This document shows, one piece after another, positions 12,765 through 24,843 of a DNA stretch of 64,000 bases (its first letter is position 1; each line of letters begins with the position of its first letter). Location of the stretch: the NCBI RefSeq assembly GCF_011386835.1, contig NC_088804.1:36753549-36817548 (forward strand), read 5' to 3'. Source of the stretch: Chrysemys picta bellii. Taxonomy: Eukaryota; Chordata; Testudines; Emydidae. The position numbers were made by a program, and so were the translations under genes. The notes under the pieces are model-generated. The model was not told the origin of the DNA and ran no database searches. It worked only from the letters and a program-made list of their open reading frames with translations.

Positions 12765-13084
12765 GGCTATAGCCACACTTGGAGCTAGGGGAGTGATTCC
12801 CAGCTTGCACAGACATGCTCGCACTAGCTCTCATTGAGCTAGTGCACTAAAAATAGTAGTGAAGCTGGGATAGCACAGGCCGTGGCAAGTGGCAGCATGA
12901 ACTCGCTGTGCCAAGTAGGTACCCGCAGGGTTCGGGCAGGTCTGTACTCTGCACCGCTAGCCCATGCCACTGCTCGCTGCCGCCCCGGCTATACTACTAT
13001 TTTTAGCAACCTAGCAGGATGAGAGCTAGCATGGGTGTCTATGCAAGCTGGGAATCACACCTCTACTCCAACTCTAGACACATC
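12765..13084. mobile_element. Long-inverted-repeat MITE, Harbinger-like
   Basis: The left arm (about 12765-12840, containing GATTCCCAGCTTGCA) is complementary to the right arm (about 13018-13084, containing TGCAAGCTGGGAATCA). The central part also pairs around AAAATAGTAGT / ACTACTATTTTTA. The arm style resembles the other Harbinger-type elements here, but I could not define the target duplication. Confidence 0.6.
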
Positions 13085-13953
13085 GTGAGATGGACATTTT
13101 TTAAGGTAGCCTCCTGTTACATTACTGATAGCACATTACTGGGTAGAAGTGAGATAAATAATAAACCACCCTACTTTTGGGTAGCCATCTAGTTGAGCAC
13201 AATTTCTCCATGTGCCTCTCCATCTCTTGAAGTGACAGCTCTGTTTAATGAGTCACCGCTTCAGTGGGTAGACTGTGCCTAATGCTTTAGTATATGCATT
13301 CCTGAATCTGCATTTGTCTCATCAGCCCACAGGGAACACACATTTCACTAACAAGCTCTCAGAATAAAGGGCCTGGTTCTGAAAACAATTACTCACATTC
13401 TTAAATGTTAGCAGGATCGGGCCCTTAGCAAAAGAGTAATTTGCAAAGTGTGATATAATGGTGCACCCAATTTGAAACGAACCTGGCATCGGTGATGACT
13501 CGCAGACTGAGAACTGGAACGCTGGTTGACAAGAAGCTTTGGAAGAAGTGGATACAAACAGATGTTGTAGCAATGTAGTCAGATTCTGCAAACGGCTTTG
13601 CATGGATGCCAGGGTCCATCTGTGCAGAGCAGCATGTAGGAGTAAGCAGTCCTCACGCTAATTTTGTGTGACTTCCTGCTATGAATTTGGAAGTTGGGTT
13701 CAAATTCACTTTCCCTTGATAGGACCGGGTGGAGGTGATCTGTACTGATTTATGAATACTGTATGTGACCTGGACAGTGAATGTTTACTGTATGAATATG
13801 TTGCTTTAGTTTAAGAGCAGGTTGTTGAAAAAACAAGCGGGAACACAAGACAATGGCTCCAGTTAAGATACCTGGGGGCTCAAAGACAATGCCTGAGCCA
13901 TTAACTGGGAAGATCACACTTCCTTGTCTCTAGCCAAGTTACACAGCTTGACA
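13085..13953. other. Gene-free stretch
   Basis: I see no gene, RNA or well-bounded repeat here. Confidence 0.45.
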
Positions 13954-14086
13954 GGTTTCAGAGTAGCAGCCATGTTAGTCTGTATCCGCAAAAAGAACAG
14001 GAGTACTTGTGGCACCTTAGAGACTAACAAATTTATTAGAGCATAAGCTTTCGTGGACTACAGCCCACTTCTTTGGTATGCATCCA
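13954..14086 (-). mobile_element. Penelope-like fragment, family A, 3' end
   Basis: On the minus strand it ends in the family terminus CGGATACAGACTAACATGG...CTCTGAAA. Upstream of that is the hammerhead-like segment (14036-14075), whose first core block is degenerate while GAAA and GCTTATGCTC are kept. No inverted partner or clear target duplication was found. Confidence 0.55.
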
Positions 14087-14649
14087 CTTCCAAGCCTGCA
14101 GAACTTTCATAAGAAATGCCGCTGGAGTACTAAACCTTTCTGTTCTAGCCAGTTACACAGAGACCTCACATTCAGATACGGATGGGATTGAGGCCCTGAT
14201 ATTTATGCTTCTTCCAAAACCTGCACAAAACTCAGCTATGACTAAGAGGGCTGAAAAAAGTGACTTGAACAGCTGAGGGAGTTATATCAGCCAACATCCA
14301 GATTAGCAATGACTCATCCTCTTAATTATAGGTGCACAGATTCAAAAAGGGCACTGGTTGGGGGACCTTGCATTTGCCCACCTCATTTGATGTTCATAAA
14401 AGGTCTGCTAGCTGCCTACATTCAAGTCTCTGCAGCTAGACGGCCTTCTGCCCATTCACCACCTGTTTGGGAAAGCTATTCCTCCAGTGCTCAGCAATAT
14501 GGGTTAAAATGGATTAGCTGCATAATTTTTGGAAGCCATAGTATTTCTTCAGGAAGCTTTTCCACCATTGCTGTATTGTTGCCAGGTTTCTTTTTATGCG
14601 AAGGCACCTGTTGATTGCTGCATGTGCCAAATAGAATAACTGCATAGTG
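14087..14649. other. Gene-free stretch
   Basis: No exon or well-bounded repeat is recognised. Short frames at 14073-14614 lack any known motif. Confidence 0.45.
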
Positions 14650-14983
14650 CAGGGGTCGGCAACGTTTGGCACGTGGCTCGCCAGGGTAAGCACCCTAGCG
14701 GGCTGGGCCAGTTTATTTATCTGCTGACGCGGCAGGTTCGGACGATCGCGGCCCCGATTGGCCACGGTTCGCCGTCCTGGGCCAATGGGGGCGGCGAGAA
14801 GCGGCGCGGGCGAGGGATGTGCTGGCCGCGGCTTCCCACCGCCCCCATTGGCCCGGGACAGCGAACCGCGGCAAGTGGGGGCTGCGATCAGCCGAACCTG
14901 CTGCGTCAACAGGTAAATAAACTGGCCCGGCCCGCCAGGGTGCTTACCCTGGCGAGTCGTGTGCCAAACGTTGCCGACCCCTG
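14650..14983. mobile_element. GC-rich hAT MITE, 22-bp inverted termini (334 bp)
   Basis: The termini CAGGGGTCGGCAACGTTTGG and CCAAACGTTGCCGACCCCTG are perfect inverted repeats. GCATAGTG is duplicated at 14642-14649 and 14984-14991. The body is a GC-rich near-palindrome, so open frames appear on both strands; these are repeat artefacts. It is the same family as 24844-25167. Confidence 0.93.
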
Positions 14984-15005
14984 GCATAGTGAGATTGCAA
15001 AGAAG

Positions 15006-15093
15006 GGGGCCAGATTCTGATCTCAGTTACATTAGCATAAAACTGGAGTAAGTCCACTGAAGTCAGTGGAGAATGAGATCAGAATCAGATCCA
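15006..15093. repeat. Short palindromic repeat (GATTCTGATCTC type)
   Basis: The left arm GGGCCAGATTCTGATCTCAG pairs imperfectly with the right arm ATGAGATCAGAATCAGATCC, with ACTGAAGTCAGTGG near the centre. This is an old dispersed palindromic repeat; several partial relatives occur at 31230-31318, 35042-35150 and 50665-50940. Confidence 0.6.
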
Positions 15094-15450
15094 GAAGTTT
15101 TGCATCATTAGCAGATTCCAACAAAACTGGGACATAGCAGAGAACCCAAGGACTGAAAGGAACAGCTGGATAAAGGAAATACATGTGATGTGACAGTTTC
15201 TGGTTTCCTGGCCCCCTTAAGGTTGCCAAATTTGGCTGGATGTATTCCTGGAGGAATCCTCATGCATTTGCATTGCAAGAGGGGACCCGCACGTTGCTCA
15301 CAGCCACTGCCAAAGTGACCCAGTGCCTCTCATCAGGCACAACAAAAAACGAAAGAAGCGGACACTGTTTTGAGGTGGTCACTGTTGAGAGCTGATGTAA
15401 AGAGCTGCACAAAGGAAGCCGAGTGCGGTGAACAACAACAAACTCTATAG

Positions 15451-15745
15451 CAGAGATCCCCAAACTGTGGGGCATGCCCCCCTAGAGGGGCATGGAGGAA
15501 CATTCGGGGGGGGGGGGGCACGGCAGGGCCCGGGCCAGTCCCTTCAGGGGACAGAATGCCATCCAGCCCTGCTCCGGTCCCAGCCATGGCCCGGCTGTGC
15601 CCCCACTCCCAGGCCCCATCTCTGGCCCTGCTCCTGGCCCCAGACCCACCTCCAGCCTCGGCCCTAGCCTTGGCCCCCTTAACCCTGTCTTCCCCCCTAT
15701 CCCCTATGGGAGCCACAGCTCCGCTCCCAGCCCCTTATTTGATAA
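15451..15745. repeat. GC-rich hAT-like repeat, right end undefined
   Basis: It starts CAGAGATCCCCAAACTG, a hAT-like terminus, then has a G-homopolymer (about 15507-15519) and proline-codon-like C-rich sequence. No matching right terminus was found, so it is truncated or diverged. Confidence 0.45.
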
Positions 15746-16362
15746 CTATTTAACATCTATACAGCCATAGAGCACTCTCATAGCAAGGAATCATTTGTCT
15801 CCTGAATTACACGTAGGCACCATTCAAGCTCTCGGGGTGATGCCCTTTAAAAGGTCCATGCAGAAAACTGCCCAACTCCGTCTTGTTCGTGACTCAGCCG
15901 CCCTGAGATCCAGGGCTCTGGGCTTCCGGAGCAGGGGGCTCTGTGTTCTATCCCCCCCCCCCCCCCCCGTCCCTGTGGAATTCTGACTACCCACAATATG
16001 GTGAGGGCTCTAGGGTAAAGATCGTGCAGTCCCAAGATTATAGCAGCCTCCACAGGGCTGGAGGAGGGCACGATGTGTCAGACTGGCTCCACCAGCCTAT
16101 CTAGTCTTCACCTCCTCCTCCTTTGCAGATTTTCAATGCTCAGAGAAGCCTCCAGGGAGGGCTGGAGAGGTGGGGGAGACAGCCACAGAGGAAATGGACT
16201 CAAGGGGAGGGAAACCCACAGTTCTGCAGGGGACAGTCCTGCCCACAGGATCTATTTTGGTTTCCCACAAGTTCTTCCACGGGCCAATTGAAATAATAAA
16301 AGCTACTCATTGTACGAAAAAAGCAAAATTCTTCTCCAGACTGAGTAAATGTGGCTCGGAAG

Positions 16363-16436
16363 CTTCTCTCTCTCTCCAACAGAAGTTGGTCCAATAGAAG
16401 ATATTACCTCACCCACCTTGTCTCTGTAAACTTCCC
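16363..16436 (+). mobile_element. Penelope-like fragment, family B
   Basis: It contains CAACAGAAGTTGGTCCAATA, GATATTACCTCACCCACC and TTGTCTCT, the 3' part of family B also seen at 22908, 28366, 40628 and 60557. It is too short to include the ribozyme-like core. Confidence 0.55.
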
Positions 16437-18557
16437 CCTTGTAAGTGGTAAAATGTTTGGAATACAAATGTTGATGCTTCCTCCTAATTTTGTTAGCAGG
16501 ACACCGTGTTTCCCTAATCAAATTCATTTGCCTAATGTATATCTTATGCACCATAAAACTAGTTAAGAAGAACAAACACTTTATATCCCATTTACAGAGC
16601 TTTCCAAACGTCTGGGGCCACTTATATTTGACCTTTGCAAGGCTTTGTGATGCTTGAGGCCAGATGCTTAAACAGAATCACCTGCCTGCATTTTACATTC
16701 CCTTTCATCTTTTATTCCATGCTATAAATTCCCTGCACCCATTAGTAACAAACATCTGGCCCAGAACCCAGCAGCCAGCTTTTCCCACTCATAGAAGGAA
16801 TCTATATTAAAAAGCAAGATTCAGTATTTTCCAATGGTACTGAGCCTAAAACCACCACCTCAGAGGAGAAAGGTGTCATCTGGACTCTGTGAAATGAGCA
16901 ATGGCCTTAACTCTGTTCTTGGTGGGCAGTTTTCCACCAGGGGCCAAATTGAGTATAATTTTTTTATTGTGCTCTCATTCCCCCATTTGTCAGATTCACT
17001 CACCTGTTGCTGGATGTTTGACCACCTAGAAGTTGCCATAATAGAAATAAATCATAACGCTAATAATATTTAAGTGGAGTGATGGATATGATATAGTGGC
17101 TTTTTTATTCTACAAGCTCAGGCGACCAATCTTGCCTCCCAAGAGCAGGGTCCACATTTCCCATTGACTTCAACTGAACTTCAGGGGCATTGCTAGGTGA
17201 GAAAGGAAAGCATGATCAGGAGCACAGATTTGCATGCTCTGATCATAAGGCTTCATCTGCCAAGAAGAAGAAAGAAAAGAAGAAGAAGAAATAATAATGG
17301 TAAATTTTAGCTCAATTTCCTCTCATCCATTCTTCTCTGTGTGCCTATCTCCTTGCTCTAACAGAACAGAACCTACGGCTGGATGATAAGATTGAAGGCA
17401 GTTCTCCTGTCATCGGAAGATATCTCAAAGTGAACAAGCAAGAGGGAGTTTCATGTGGTTGTGACTTTTTCTATAATATTCAGCTAGTCTTTTGTCTGTG
17501 TGGCTAACTTCTTGGTTATGTTTTCCTGTAACAACACCCCACCAGCTGCATACTTTATCATGTGACATGAATAGCTTTTAATGAAATCCATATGTGTTTC
17601 TGTGAGTTGAAGAATCCTCTCCACCCATAGTTCAGTAAGTGCCCTTACACCTGTATTCCTGATATAAAAAGCTGTAAAGGGAACTTGGATTAGGCAATAT
17701 ATGACTAACTAAAGGCACTAGATCCCTAATGAGCAAGTTATCCAACAAATTAAATGGCCTATTTTTTTTACAGACAACTTGACCACCTCCCTGGTCATCA
17801 GCAATGTAGCATAACAATCTAACTTGACCCCCAGTCTCACTACTGCCCCTTACCTCATCATATAGACTTCATCCAGCAGCTGGCAGAGAAAACAGAAGGG
17901 CTGCAAGCTCTCAGTGTAGGGAATTTGCGAGAGCCCTGGCATGAAGGAACTGTGACTGAGTCTGGCCAGAGTGAATTACCCTTTCCTCCAGAGTGGTATG
18001 AGAGCCATGTATTCTGAGGAAACACAAAGCCTGACTTAACCTTTCCCTAAGAGCCAGACCTTTCTTCTGGGAAAGGGGGAAAGCTTGGCACTGCCTAGCC
18101 AACCTAGTCTGTTTTTGGCTGAACAACGGCATTTTTTCCATGGCTGCACAAAATACTCTCTGAGTTCTATTTGGAGCCTCACTGAGAACATTTTTTTATT
18201 GTTGTTTAATTTATTCTGGTTCAACAGTGAGAGTCTGACTCCAAGTGTGATTTTGTTCGCCAAGTCCTACGAAGTTGTCTTCCCATCCGGATGCTGCTAA
18301 CCTGATCCACCACCCTGTGCTTCTCTATAATGAATAATGCAGCAGGAGCTCCTAGTCATGTCTTGCAGGTCTTAGGACCATATACAAGCTTGCATCATTG
18401 GATGGATTCTACAGGTCATGTCCCATCATGGGGGCAAAGCCTCACCTCCTGTGTATCATCATGACTACAATGGAACTACACCAATTTCCACCACTGGGGG
18501 ATCTGGCCCATTACTTTGTTTTATACATTTGTTGATTGTAGAATTACACTGAGCCAC
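16437..18557. other. Gene-free stretch
   Basis: No gene is recognised. An impure GAA-rich run lies near 17262-17291. Nothing else is well bounded. Confidence 0.45.
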
Positions 18558-18569
18558 GCATGTAGGAAT

Positions 18570-18655
18570 AAAGAACAGGAGTACTTGTGGCACCTTAGAG
18601 ACTAACAAATCCTGTTCTTTTTGCGGATACAGACTAACACGGCTGCTACTCTGAA
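18570..18655 (+). mobile_element. Penelope-like mini-copy, family A, inverted + direct (86 bp)
   Basis: GCATGTAGGAAT is duplicated at 18558-18569 and 18656-18667. Between the copies, an inverted piece (18570-18610) is joined to the direct 3' terminus (18611-18655, ending GGCTGCTACTCTGAA). AAAGAACAGG at 18570 and CCTGTTCTTT at 18611 are complementary, so the two pieces overlap in family coordinates. This is the layout expected from priming at two places on one RNA. Confidence 0.7.
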
Positions 18656-18958
18656 GCATGTAGGAATGTGACTCTCCATGTTTAGGGATACTCAGCTAGG
18701 GTGATGAAACTGCCTTGTCTGACAGTTTTGAAGTCAATAGGAGTTTTGTGCCATGCAGACAGAAGGACCAAGCCCCACAGCTGTCCCACCATTTTTATAC
18801 ACACTGTGAGTGGGGGAAACCGGACTCATTGTGGAATCGCATATCCCCAGGCTTTGTCCCATGACAAAATATGAAGAATATGGAATAAAATATTTTATTA
18901 TGGGAAAGATCTTATACAAATGAGCCCAAGACAGTCTCTGGCTTTATCAAATATGTCT

Positions 18959-19160
18959 AAGACATGGTCTACACCTATTTTTTATGGTATAGCTTTCTGT
19001 TTAGGGGGTGATTTTTCACTTTGGGGTTATACTGGTGTAAATATTTATGTACACACAATTATACTGGTATAAAGGTGGCTTATACCGAGATAGCTGACTC
19101 CCTTTCCCATATGGGAATGACTATACTGATATAAGCATCTTTATATTGGTATAACTGCAT
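18959..19160. mobile_element. Harbinger-like MITE fragment
   Basis: The left end 'acatggtctacacctattt' resembles the GGTCTACAC termini of the Harbinger-type elements at 47963 and 60761. The interior repeats TATACTGGTATAA-like blocks. The right terminus is not found. Confidence 0.4.
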
Positions 19161-20402
19161 GAATAGCACCAACTGGGGGCTTCCTGGGGGAGTAACCCCT
19201 TGCTCCCCTCCCCCAAAGGTTTTTGCAGTTTCTCAAAATTCCATAGGTTGCCGAGCCAGCAGAGGTCATAGCCGTGATTCCATACTCAATTACTATGGAT
19301 GCTAACGAAATGGGACAGAGTATCTCTCCAGCTGTGTAGTCGCAATGCCACTGAAATTTGATCCAGCCTCTCCTCTGTACAGACAGATGGATGTCTGGGC
19401 CAAATTTCTGTGAATAATGATGTGATCTGGCACAGGGAAACTGGCAGGAACCAGATTTTGCCCCCCTCCATCCCCGTCCCAGGAAATATCTGAATTGGTG
19501 CCTCTGAACTGCACCCCCACTAGGGGGATGGTAACACTTAAAATATATCGGTGAAGTTGCATTAATGCATGAACCCCCAGAGTATGAAAGGGTGGGATCT
19601 CCAGGAGTGACTAGGGCCAGCTTTCTCTCCGCCCTTGTTTCCCATCCCTTGTAGAGGCCAGCCACAAGCTGAGCACAAAAACTGCTTAACTATGCTCATG
19701 GAGCTACAGAGGTAGCAACTTTTGTGTGCAGATAAGCCCTAATTGAACAGAACAAGTGGTTAACATAATCCCTATGTTGCAATCTCTGTTTTAATACTTT
19801 CTTAAATACCTAGCAGTTAAAGTCATACAGTTCAGAACTCTGCTGAGAAGTAAAGACAGTTAAACTAAAGATTTCAACAAATCATAAAGAAGGTTAGAGG
19901 AGATTCCTTTTAAACTTCTAATTATTGCCAGGGTCTCTCTTTGCTTAGGATTTGTGCCTGATTCCGATAATTACATCACAGGCTGCCAAAATCTTTTAGA
20001 CGGATTGTGGGAGCCATAAACCCGCTGTGAACTACTTCGTTAAACTAGAGGTTCTTCAGCAAGTCAAAGCTCCTTTTTTTTTTTTGAATGGGTTGTTTAA
20101 ATCCAAGCGTAAAAGTGAACTTGACAAAACATAGCAACGGGGAACAAAACTGCACTAGCTAGTGGTTTCATATTGAGTCTTCAGCAGAATTAAAGCAGCA
20201 GTTTCCAAGGCAGGAAGAAAGTGGAATCACTATCCCTGAGTGAAACCTCTCAGAGGACAATTTGTCCCTCCCTGCCCCAGCCAGGGTGAATCTGCCCGAG
20301 TGGTTCCCTTCCATCCCTGACTTCTGGGATTCTAAAATAGATTAGCATGAAGGGGCTGCGTCCTCTGAGCCCTTGGTTGATTTTCTGGCTCTTCTAGAAC
20401 TT
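19161..20402. other. Gene-free stretch
   Basis: A 174-codon minus-strand frame (19141-19665) and two overlapping frames have no recognisable domain or splice context. They are treated as chance. Confidence 0.4.
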
Positions 20403-20592
20403 GGGGGGGAGGGATAGCTCAGTGGTTTGAGCATTGGCCTGCTAAACTCAGGGTTGTGAGTTCAATCCTTGAGGGGGCCACTTAGGGATCTGGGGCAAAA
20501 TCAGTACTTGGTTCTGCTAGTGAAAGCAGGGGGCTGGACTTGATGACCTTTCAAGGTCCCTTCCAGTTCTAGGAGATAGGATATCTCCATTA
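20403..20592 (+). mobile_element. tRNA-derived SINE
   Basis: The head looks like a tRNA, with A box TAGCTCAGTGG (20415-20425) and B box GAGTTCAATCC (20458-20468). The tail 'tgatgacctttcaaggtcc' is CR1-like, implying mobilisation by a CR1 LINE. Copies also lie at 48652-48843 (minus) and 62457-62660 (plus). It is not a functional tRNA, because no acceptor stem closes around the boxes. Confidence 0.85.
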
Positions 20593-20684
20593 ATTTATTG
20601 CAAAGAACGGAAGCCATGCCATATGAGAAGTGAGCTGGGACTGGTGTGAGGAATTCGCAGCTGATAGAGAGTATAACTGATTAA

Positions 20685-21466
20685 GGGCTATGGCTACACT
20701 TGCAGATGTAGAGCGCCGGGAGTTAAACCAGCCCTCGGAGACCGCAGCAGGGAAAGCGCTGCCATGTGTTCACACTGTCAGCTGCAAGCGCAGGGGCGTG
20801 GCTACATTAGCAGCTCTTGCAACGCCACAGAGAGCAGTGCATTGTGGTAACTATCCCAGTGTGCAAGTGGCTGCAGCATGCTTTTCAAATCAGGGGGGTG
20901 GAGTGTGATAGGGTGCGTGTTGTGTGTATGTGGGGGGAAGAGACTGTGTTTTGGGGGGCAGAGTGTGTCAACATGCTGTCTTGTAAGTTCAGACAGCGGC
21001 AGAGGGAAGGGGGAAACCCCGACATCAGCCCCCACCCCCACCTCTCTCTCTCACACACACGCACAAATGCCTGCCTCTGCAGCAGGAGCATTCCACAGTG
21101 ATGGTTGCTTTGTGTCCCGGAGCAGATAAGCATGCCGGCTGTCAGAAACGGAGCTTTGAGAGGGGATATCCGCATACCTGCAGCCCAGTTCAAAACAATG
21201 AGAAGAGTGGCCATTTGACTTCAAGGGATTATGGGACGTTTCTGGGGGCCAATCACAGCACAGTAATGCAACACGTCATCCACGCTGACACGCAGGCATT
21301 TCAGCCAGGAAGCAGCAAGCTTTATGCTTCTCGTGGAGGTGGATTACCAGGAGCGCTCCAGCTGCAGAGTCCAGGCGCTCTAAGTGCCTTGCCAGTGTGG
21401 ACACCTCAGGAGTTAGGATGCCCGGGGCTGATTAATGCGCTCTAACTTGCAAGTGTAGCCAAGGCC
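20685..21466. mobile_element. Harbinger-type element (782 bp)
   Basis: The terminal inverted repeats GGGCTATGGCTACACTTGCA and TGCAAGTGTAGCCAAGGCC are flanked by TAA (20682-20684 and 21467-21469), a 3-bp target duplication typical of PIF/Harbinger elements. The subterminal blocks AGAGCGC and GCGCTCTAA also pair. No transposase domain is seen in the short internal frames. Confidence 0.8.
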
Positions 21467-21525
21467 TAAAATAGGTGGAACTGTGCTCACGTATAAAAAC
21501 GCTGGCACTACGCCAGCGTTTAACA

Positions 21526-21765
21526 ATTTGGTTAAGTGGCTAAGACATGGGGGGAGGAGTCAGGAATCTGAGCTCCATGCCCACTTCTGCTACTAATTTA
21601 TCCTGTGACATTCAGCAAGTCGCTTTAAATAAAAGCCAAAGAAACCCTCTCTTTGACTCAGTTTTCCCATCTGTGAAGTGGAGTTAATAATGCTCCCACA
21701 GCTTTGTAAAGTGCTTTGGAAATTTAGGATGAAAACTACCAAGTAGATAAATGCTAAGATTTCTT
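21526..21765 (+). mobile_element. MIR SINE
   Basis: It has the MIR arrangement: a decayed tRNA-like head with 'aggagtcaggaatctgagct', then the core, then 'ctcagttttcccatctgtga' and 'tttgtaaagtgctttgga'. It is old and diverged. Confidence 0.7.
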
Positions 21766-22907
21766 AGAACTCATGTGTTGGCTAGTGAAATGAGGGCTTT
21801 AAATTGAGCCCTTAACCACCTCCTAGATATTTAGTAATGCAAGGGAATTCTTACTTCCCCAGTGTGCAATCTATAAACTGTAGCACAAGTGCCCTTATTT
21901 CTAGTGGGTATGTGTCAAAGCTGCATATCTGTCAAGAAAAGGGCCAGCAAATGATTGATACCCTGACCATTAATCTCTAGAATTAGTAGCTCCAAATCCG
22001 GCATGTGCGTGTATTCAACAAAAAAAATGAACTCTGGGAGATTTATAGTGAATAACTGTCATTTAATGCAGATTTGGTTTCAGAGATGAAGAGAAATATC
22101 TACACAAGCATGTAGATGAAGTGGGAAAACTTTAATAAAAATCACTTGTTTCTTTAAAGCATTCGGTCCTGTCATTTATCACCCAACGCACAATAGGCAG
22201 AATACTCAGATGTTAGTAATTGTGTATGATCAAAGCTTTATCAAAGTGTTCTTTATTATAAACAGCAACAAAAGGAGGAACCGCATTCTAAAAAGAATGA
22301 AAACAGTTTGAGGCATACAATCATGTCAGCTGAAGACAGATCTTGCTATTCAAGCTTTCCAAGCAACAACAGAATCTAAATCCAGCCACAAGCAGATGAT
22401 TGATTTGATGTATCTGAGGGATGAATTTGTCTTTGGAGGTACTAAAATATCTGAGCCATCACGGCACTACTCCAGGTTTATGCTGGTGATTAATTACAGT
22501 CAAAATGTAGGATTGATTCAGGGGCAGAGTGAAGGTGATTTGTAAAGAGACATAAGATGATGGGCTCTAACTTTGGTATTGAAACCACCGAGGATGGGAC
22601 TCCATTTCCCAGGGAAGGAAATAGGTCAGTTCAAGGCCCTCACTGACTATAAAGACATGGAGTATGGGCCTGATGCCTTTGCCATCAGTGGGGTAACTGA
22701 AAGTAACCTGCTAGACTGAACCACAGCCACAAGATAGGCCTTATTAAACACAGAGGAAGCAGTGAAGGCTTTTGGGGCAAATAGCCTCCTTCAAGGAGAA
22801 CCAGTCTGGCTAATCCTTAGGTGCTCAGCACAACCTAGAAGATGGTGGCAATGCCTCTGCTTCCCAAAGTGAAGGAAGAGCTCTCTAGAATGGTCTAACA
22901 GCACATT
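21766..22907. other. Gene-free stretch
   Basis: No gene or bounded repeat is recognised. Confidence 0.45.
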
Positions 22908-23090
22908 GGAGAGACAAGGGGCATGAGACAATATCTTTTATTGGACTAACTTCTGTTGGTGAAAGAGACAAGCTTCCGAGCTACACAAGCTTGTGTCTCT
23001 CACCAGCAGAAGTTGGTCCAATAAAAGACATGACCTCACCCACCTTGTCTCTCTAATATCCTGGAACCAACCCAGCTACAACAACACTGT
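22908..23090 (+). mobile_element. Penelope-like fragment, family B, inverted + direct
   Basis: The inverted arm (about 22908-22975, TTTTATTGGACTAACTTCTG) is followed by the direct arm (about 22986-23090, CAGAAGTTGGTCCAATAAAA) and the family end CTAATATCCTGG...CAGCTACAACAACACTG. The junction falls in the ribozyme-like zone around AAGCTT. The target duplication is not clear. Confidence 0.6.
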
Positions 23091-23267
23091 ACATCCATAC
23101 CTGCGTAGCCCTAAAGACTCAACAGAGCAGTAAGACAGAGCCTTCCATGAACCAGGAAAAGATGGGCCTAGATCCTCGGCTGTGGCTAAGACGCATACAT
23201 CACAACTCGGGAGGCGGGAGAACAGGGGTTAAGGCAGCTTTGCATTCTCATGATCATAGGCCAACAG

Positions 23268-23470
23268 CAGGCCCAGCCAGAACTGCCGACAGGGGGCTAA
23301 TTGCCCAGGGGCCCGGGCAATTTAAAAGAACCCGGGAGGGCCGCATGCTCCTAGGCGTGTTCAACCGCTCCGGGCCGCATGCTTTGCGGGCCAGTGCAGT
23401 TGGACCCAGAAGTGAAGGATTTGTCATTTCTTCCCCGGGCCCCGCACTCCCCCTAGGGACGGCCCTGTCC
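23268..23470. repeat. GC-rich hAT-like fragment
   Basis: The right end CTAGGGACGGCCCTG resembles the CGGCCCTG termini of the hAT elements at 5466 and 11126. The left terminus is diverged (GCCAGAACTGCCGACAGGGG). No reliable target duplication was found. Confidence 0.45.
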
Positions 23471-24835
23471 CCAGAGCCAGGAATTGCTGTTGGCGGGCCT
23501 GTGCCCAGCATAAGATAAGGTAGGCCTGGAAATGACACAATAGGAACGGGCCTGTTTCTAGGAGCAGCAAGATACTGGGGATTCATTTCAAAATACTTTT
23601 CAAGACACTTGGACAGAGAAGGAGCATGTCTCCCGAGCTGCTGGGAGGGGGGCTGCTCCATGGGGTCCCACTGTCACTATCTACAACCAGGGAGGCCGGC
23701 TCACAGTGTCCACTACCAGCATTATGCTTTCCATCTCTGGAGATAGACCGGTGCTAAAGCAATAACGTCTCCTCCCCTGGGCCTCTTACCCATTCACGCT
23801 GGCCTCTGTAGGCAGGTGGTTACGGTCAGTCTCCTGAGGAGAGGGACCACAGGAGGTCCGTCCCCCCTCTGGCTGAAAACTCCATGGTTTCACTTTCATT
23901 TTCCAACCATGGTCACAGACCAGGCAAAACAAGTGTCCTGCTAATCAGGTCACGGTGGTGCAGGAGCAGCACAGATCAGGCAGGCTTATCATGGGGAGTA
24001 CACACTGGCCCCATCAGTGCCCTTTGTAACTCCTGCTCCACTGAATTCACTGGAGATTTTGCCTGGGTTAAGACTGAGTTCAGAATTTGTCCCTAAGGGG
24101 CAGAGCCAGGCAGGGCCCAGGCCTAGAATCTCAGCTGGGTTCTGGGAAGATCTGAAGAGGGAAGAGTGAGTCCTCCCATCAAAGCCAAGCTATGGCAATA
24201 GAACTGTTCCACCAAGGCCGTAGCCTAATGGCCTGATTAGACTCTGTAATGCTAACTCACTCACTCCAAGGTGGGGGAGGAGTTATACAGTATGGGATTC
24301 TCTGCCCAGGCCTCACCTCCAAATACCGCCTGGACACAGGTACCCCCTGCAGATCTGTGCTGCACAAAGTGCAGGGTTCCACGAAGCCCTGGCAGCTCCC
24401 TCAAATCCTGTCCCCACATCTGGGGCAATGGAATTGCCCTTGTTCTATGCTTGTTGGGAGTGTGGGGAGCAGGACTGGCCCCTAAGTGCATGGACTGAAA
24501 TCATTTTGAAATCATTTTAACGTTCCATAATTATTGTGTTGCACCCAACCACAGAGAGCATAAAACATAGATTTCTACTGGCATTTGTGAATCCAGTCTT
24601 CAGATGTGGCTGCCTCAGGATTGGGGCCTAAATTCAGGTATCAGCAGCTACCTGCTTCTCTAGAGGCACCTAGGGTTGGATTTAAGTGGCTAAAACAGGA
24701 ATGTAGGTGCCTAAATAGTGATTTCTGCAATCAAGTTTGAAAATAGGGCCCATCTTGTTATCCAAGATAACAGTCTCAAATCCAGGTCCTGCTCAATTCC
24801 ACCCATTGTATGGCACTGTAAGCCAGCCATTCATA
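23471..24835. other. Gene-free stretch
   Basis: No exon is recognised. Overlapping frames on both strands at 24249-24498 lack any known motif. Confidence 0.45.
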
Positions 24836-24843
24836 CCATATTC

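Noticed and set aside
14514..14987. 157-codon minus-strand frame
   Set aside because: It covers the near-palindromic hAT element at 14650-14983, which opens frames on both strands.
19141..19665. 174-codon minus-strand frame
   Set aside because: No domain or splice context is recognised, and other frames in the same region are also open.
20403..20478. A functional tRNA gene
   Set aside because: A and B boxes are present, but no acceptor stem closes and the CR1-like tail marks it as a SINE.
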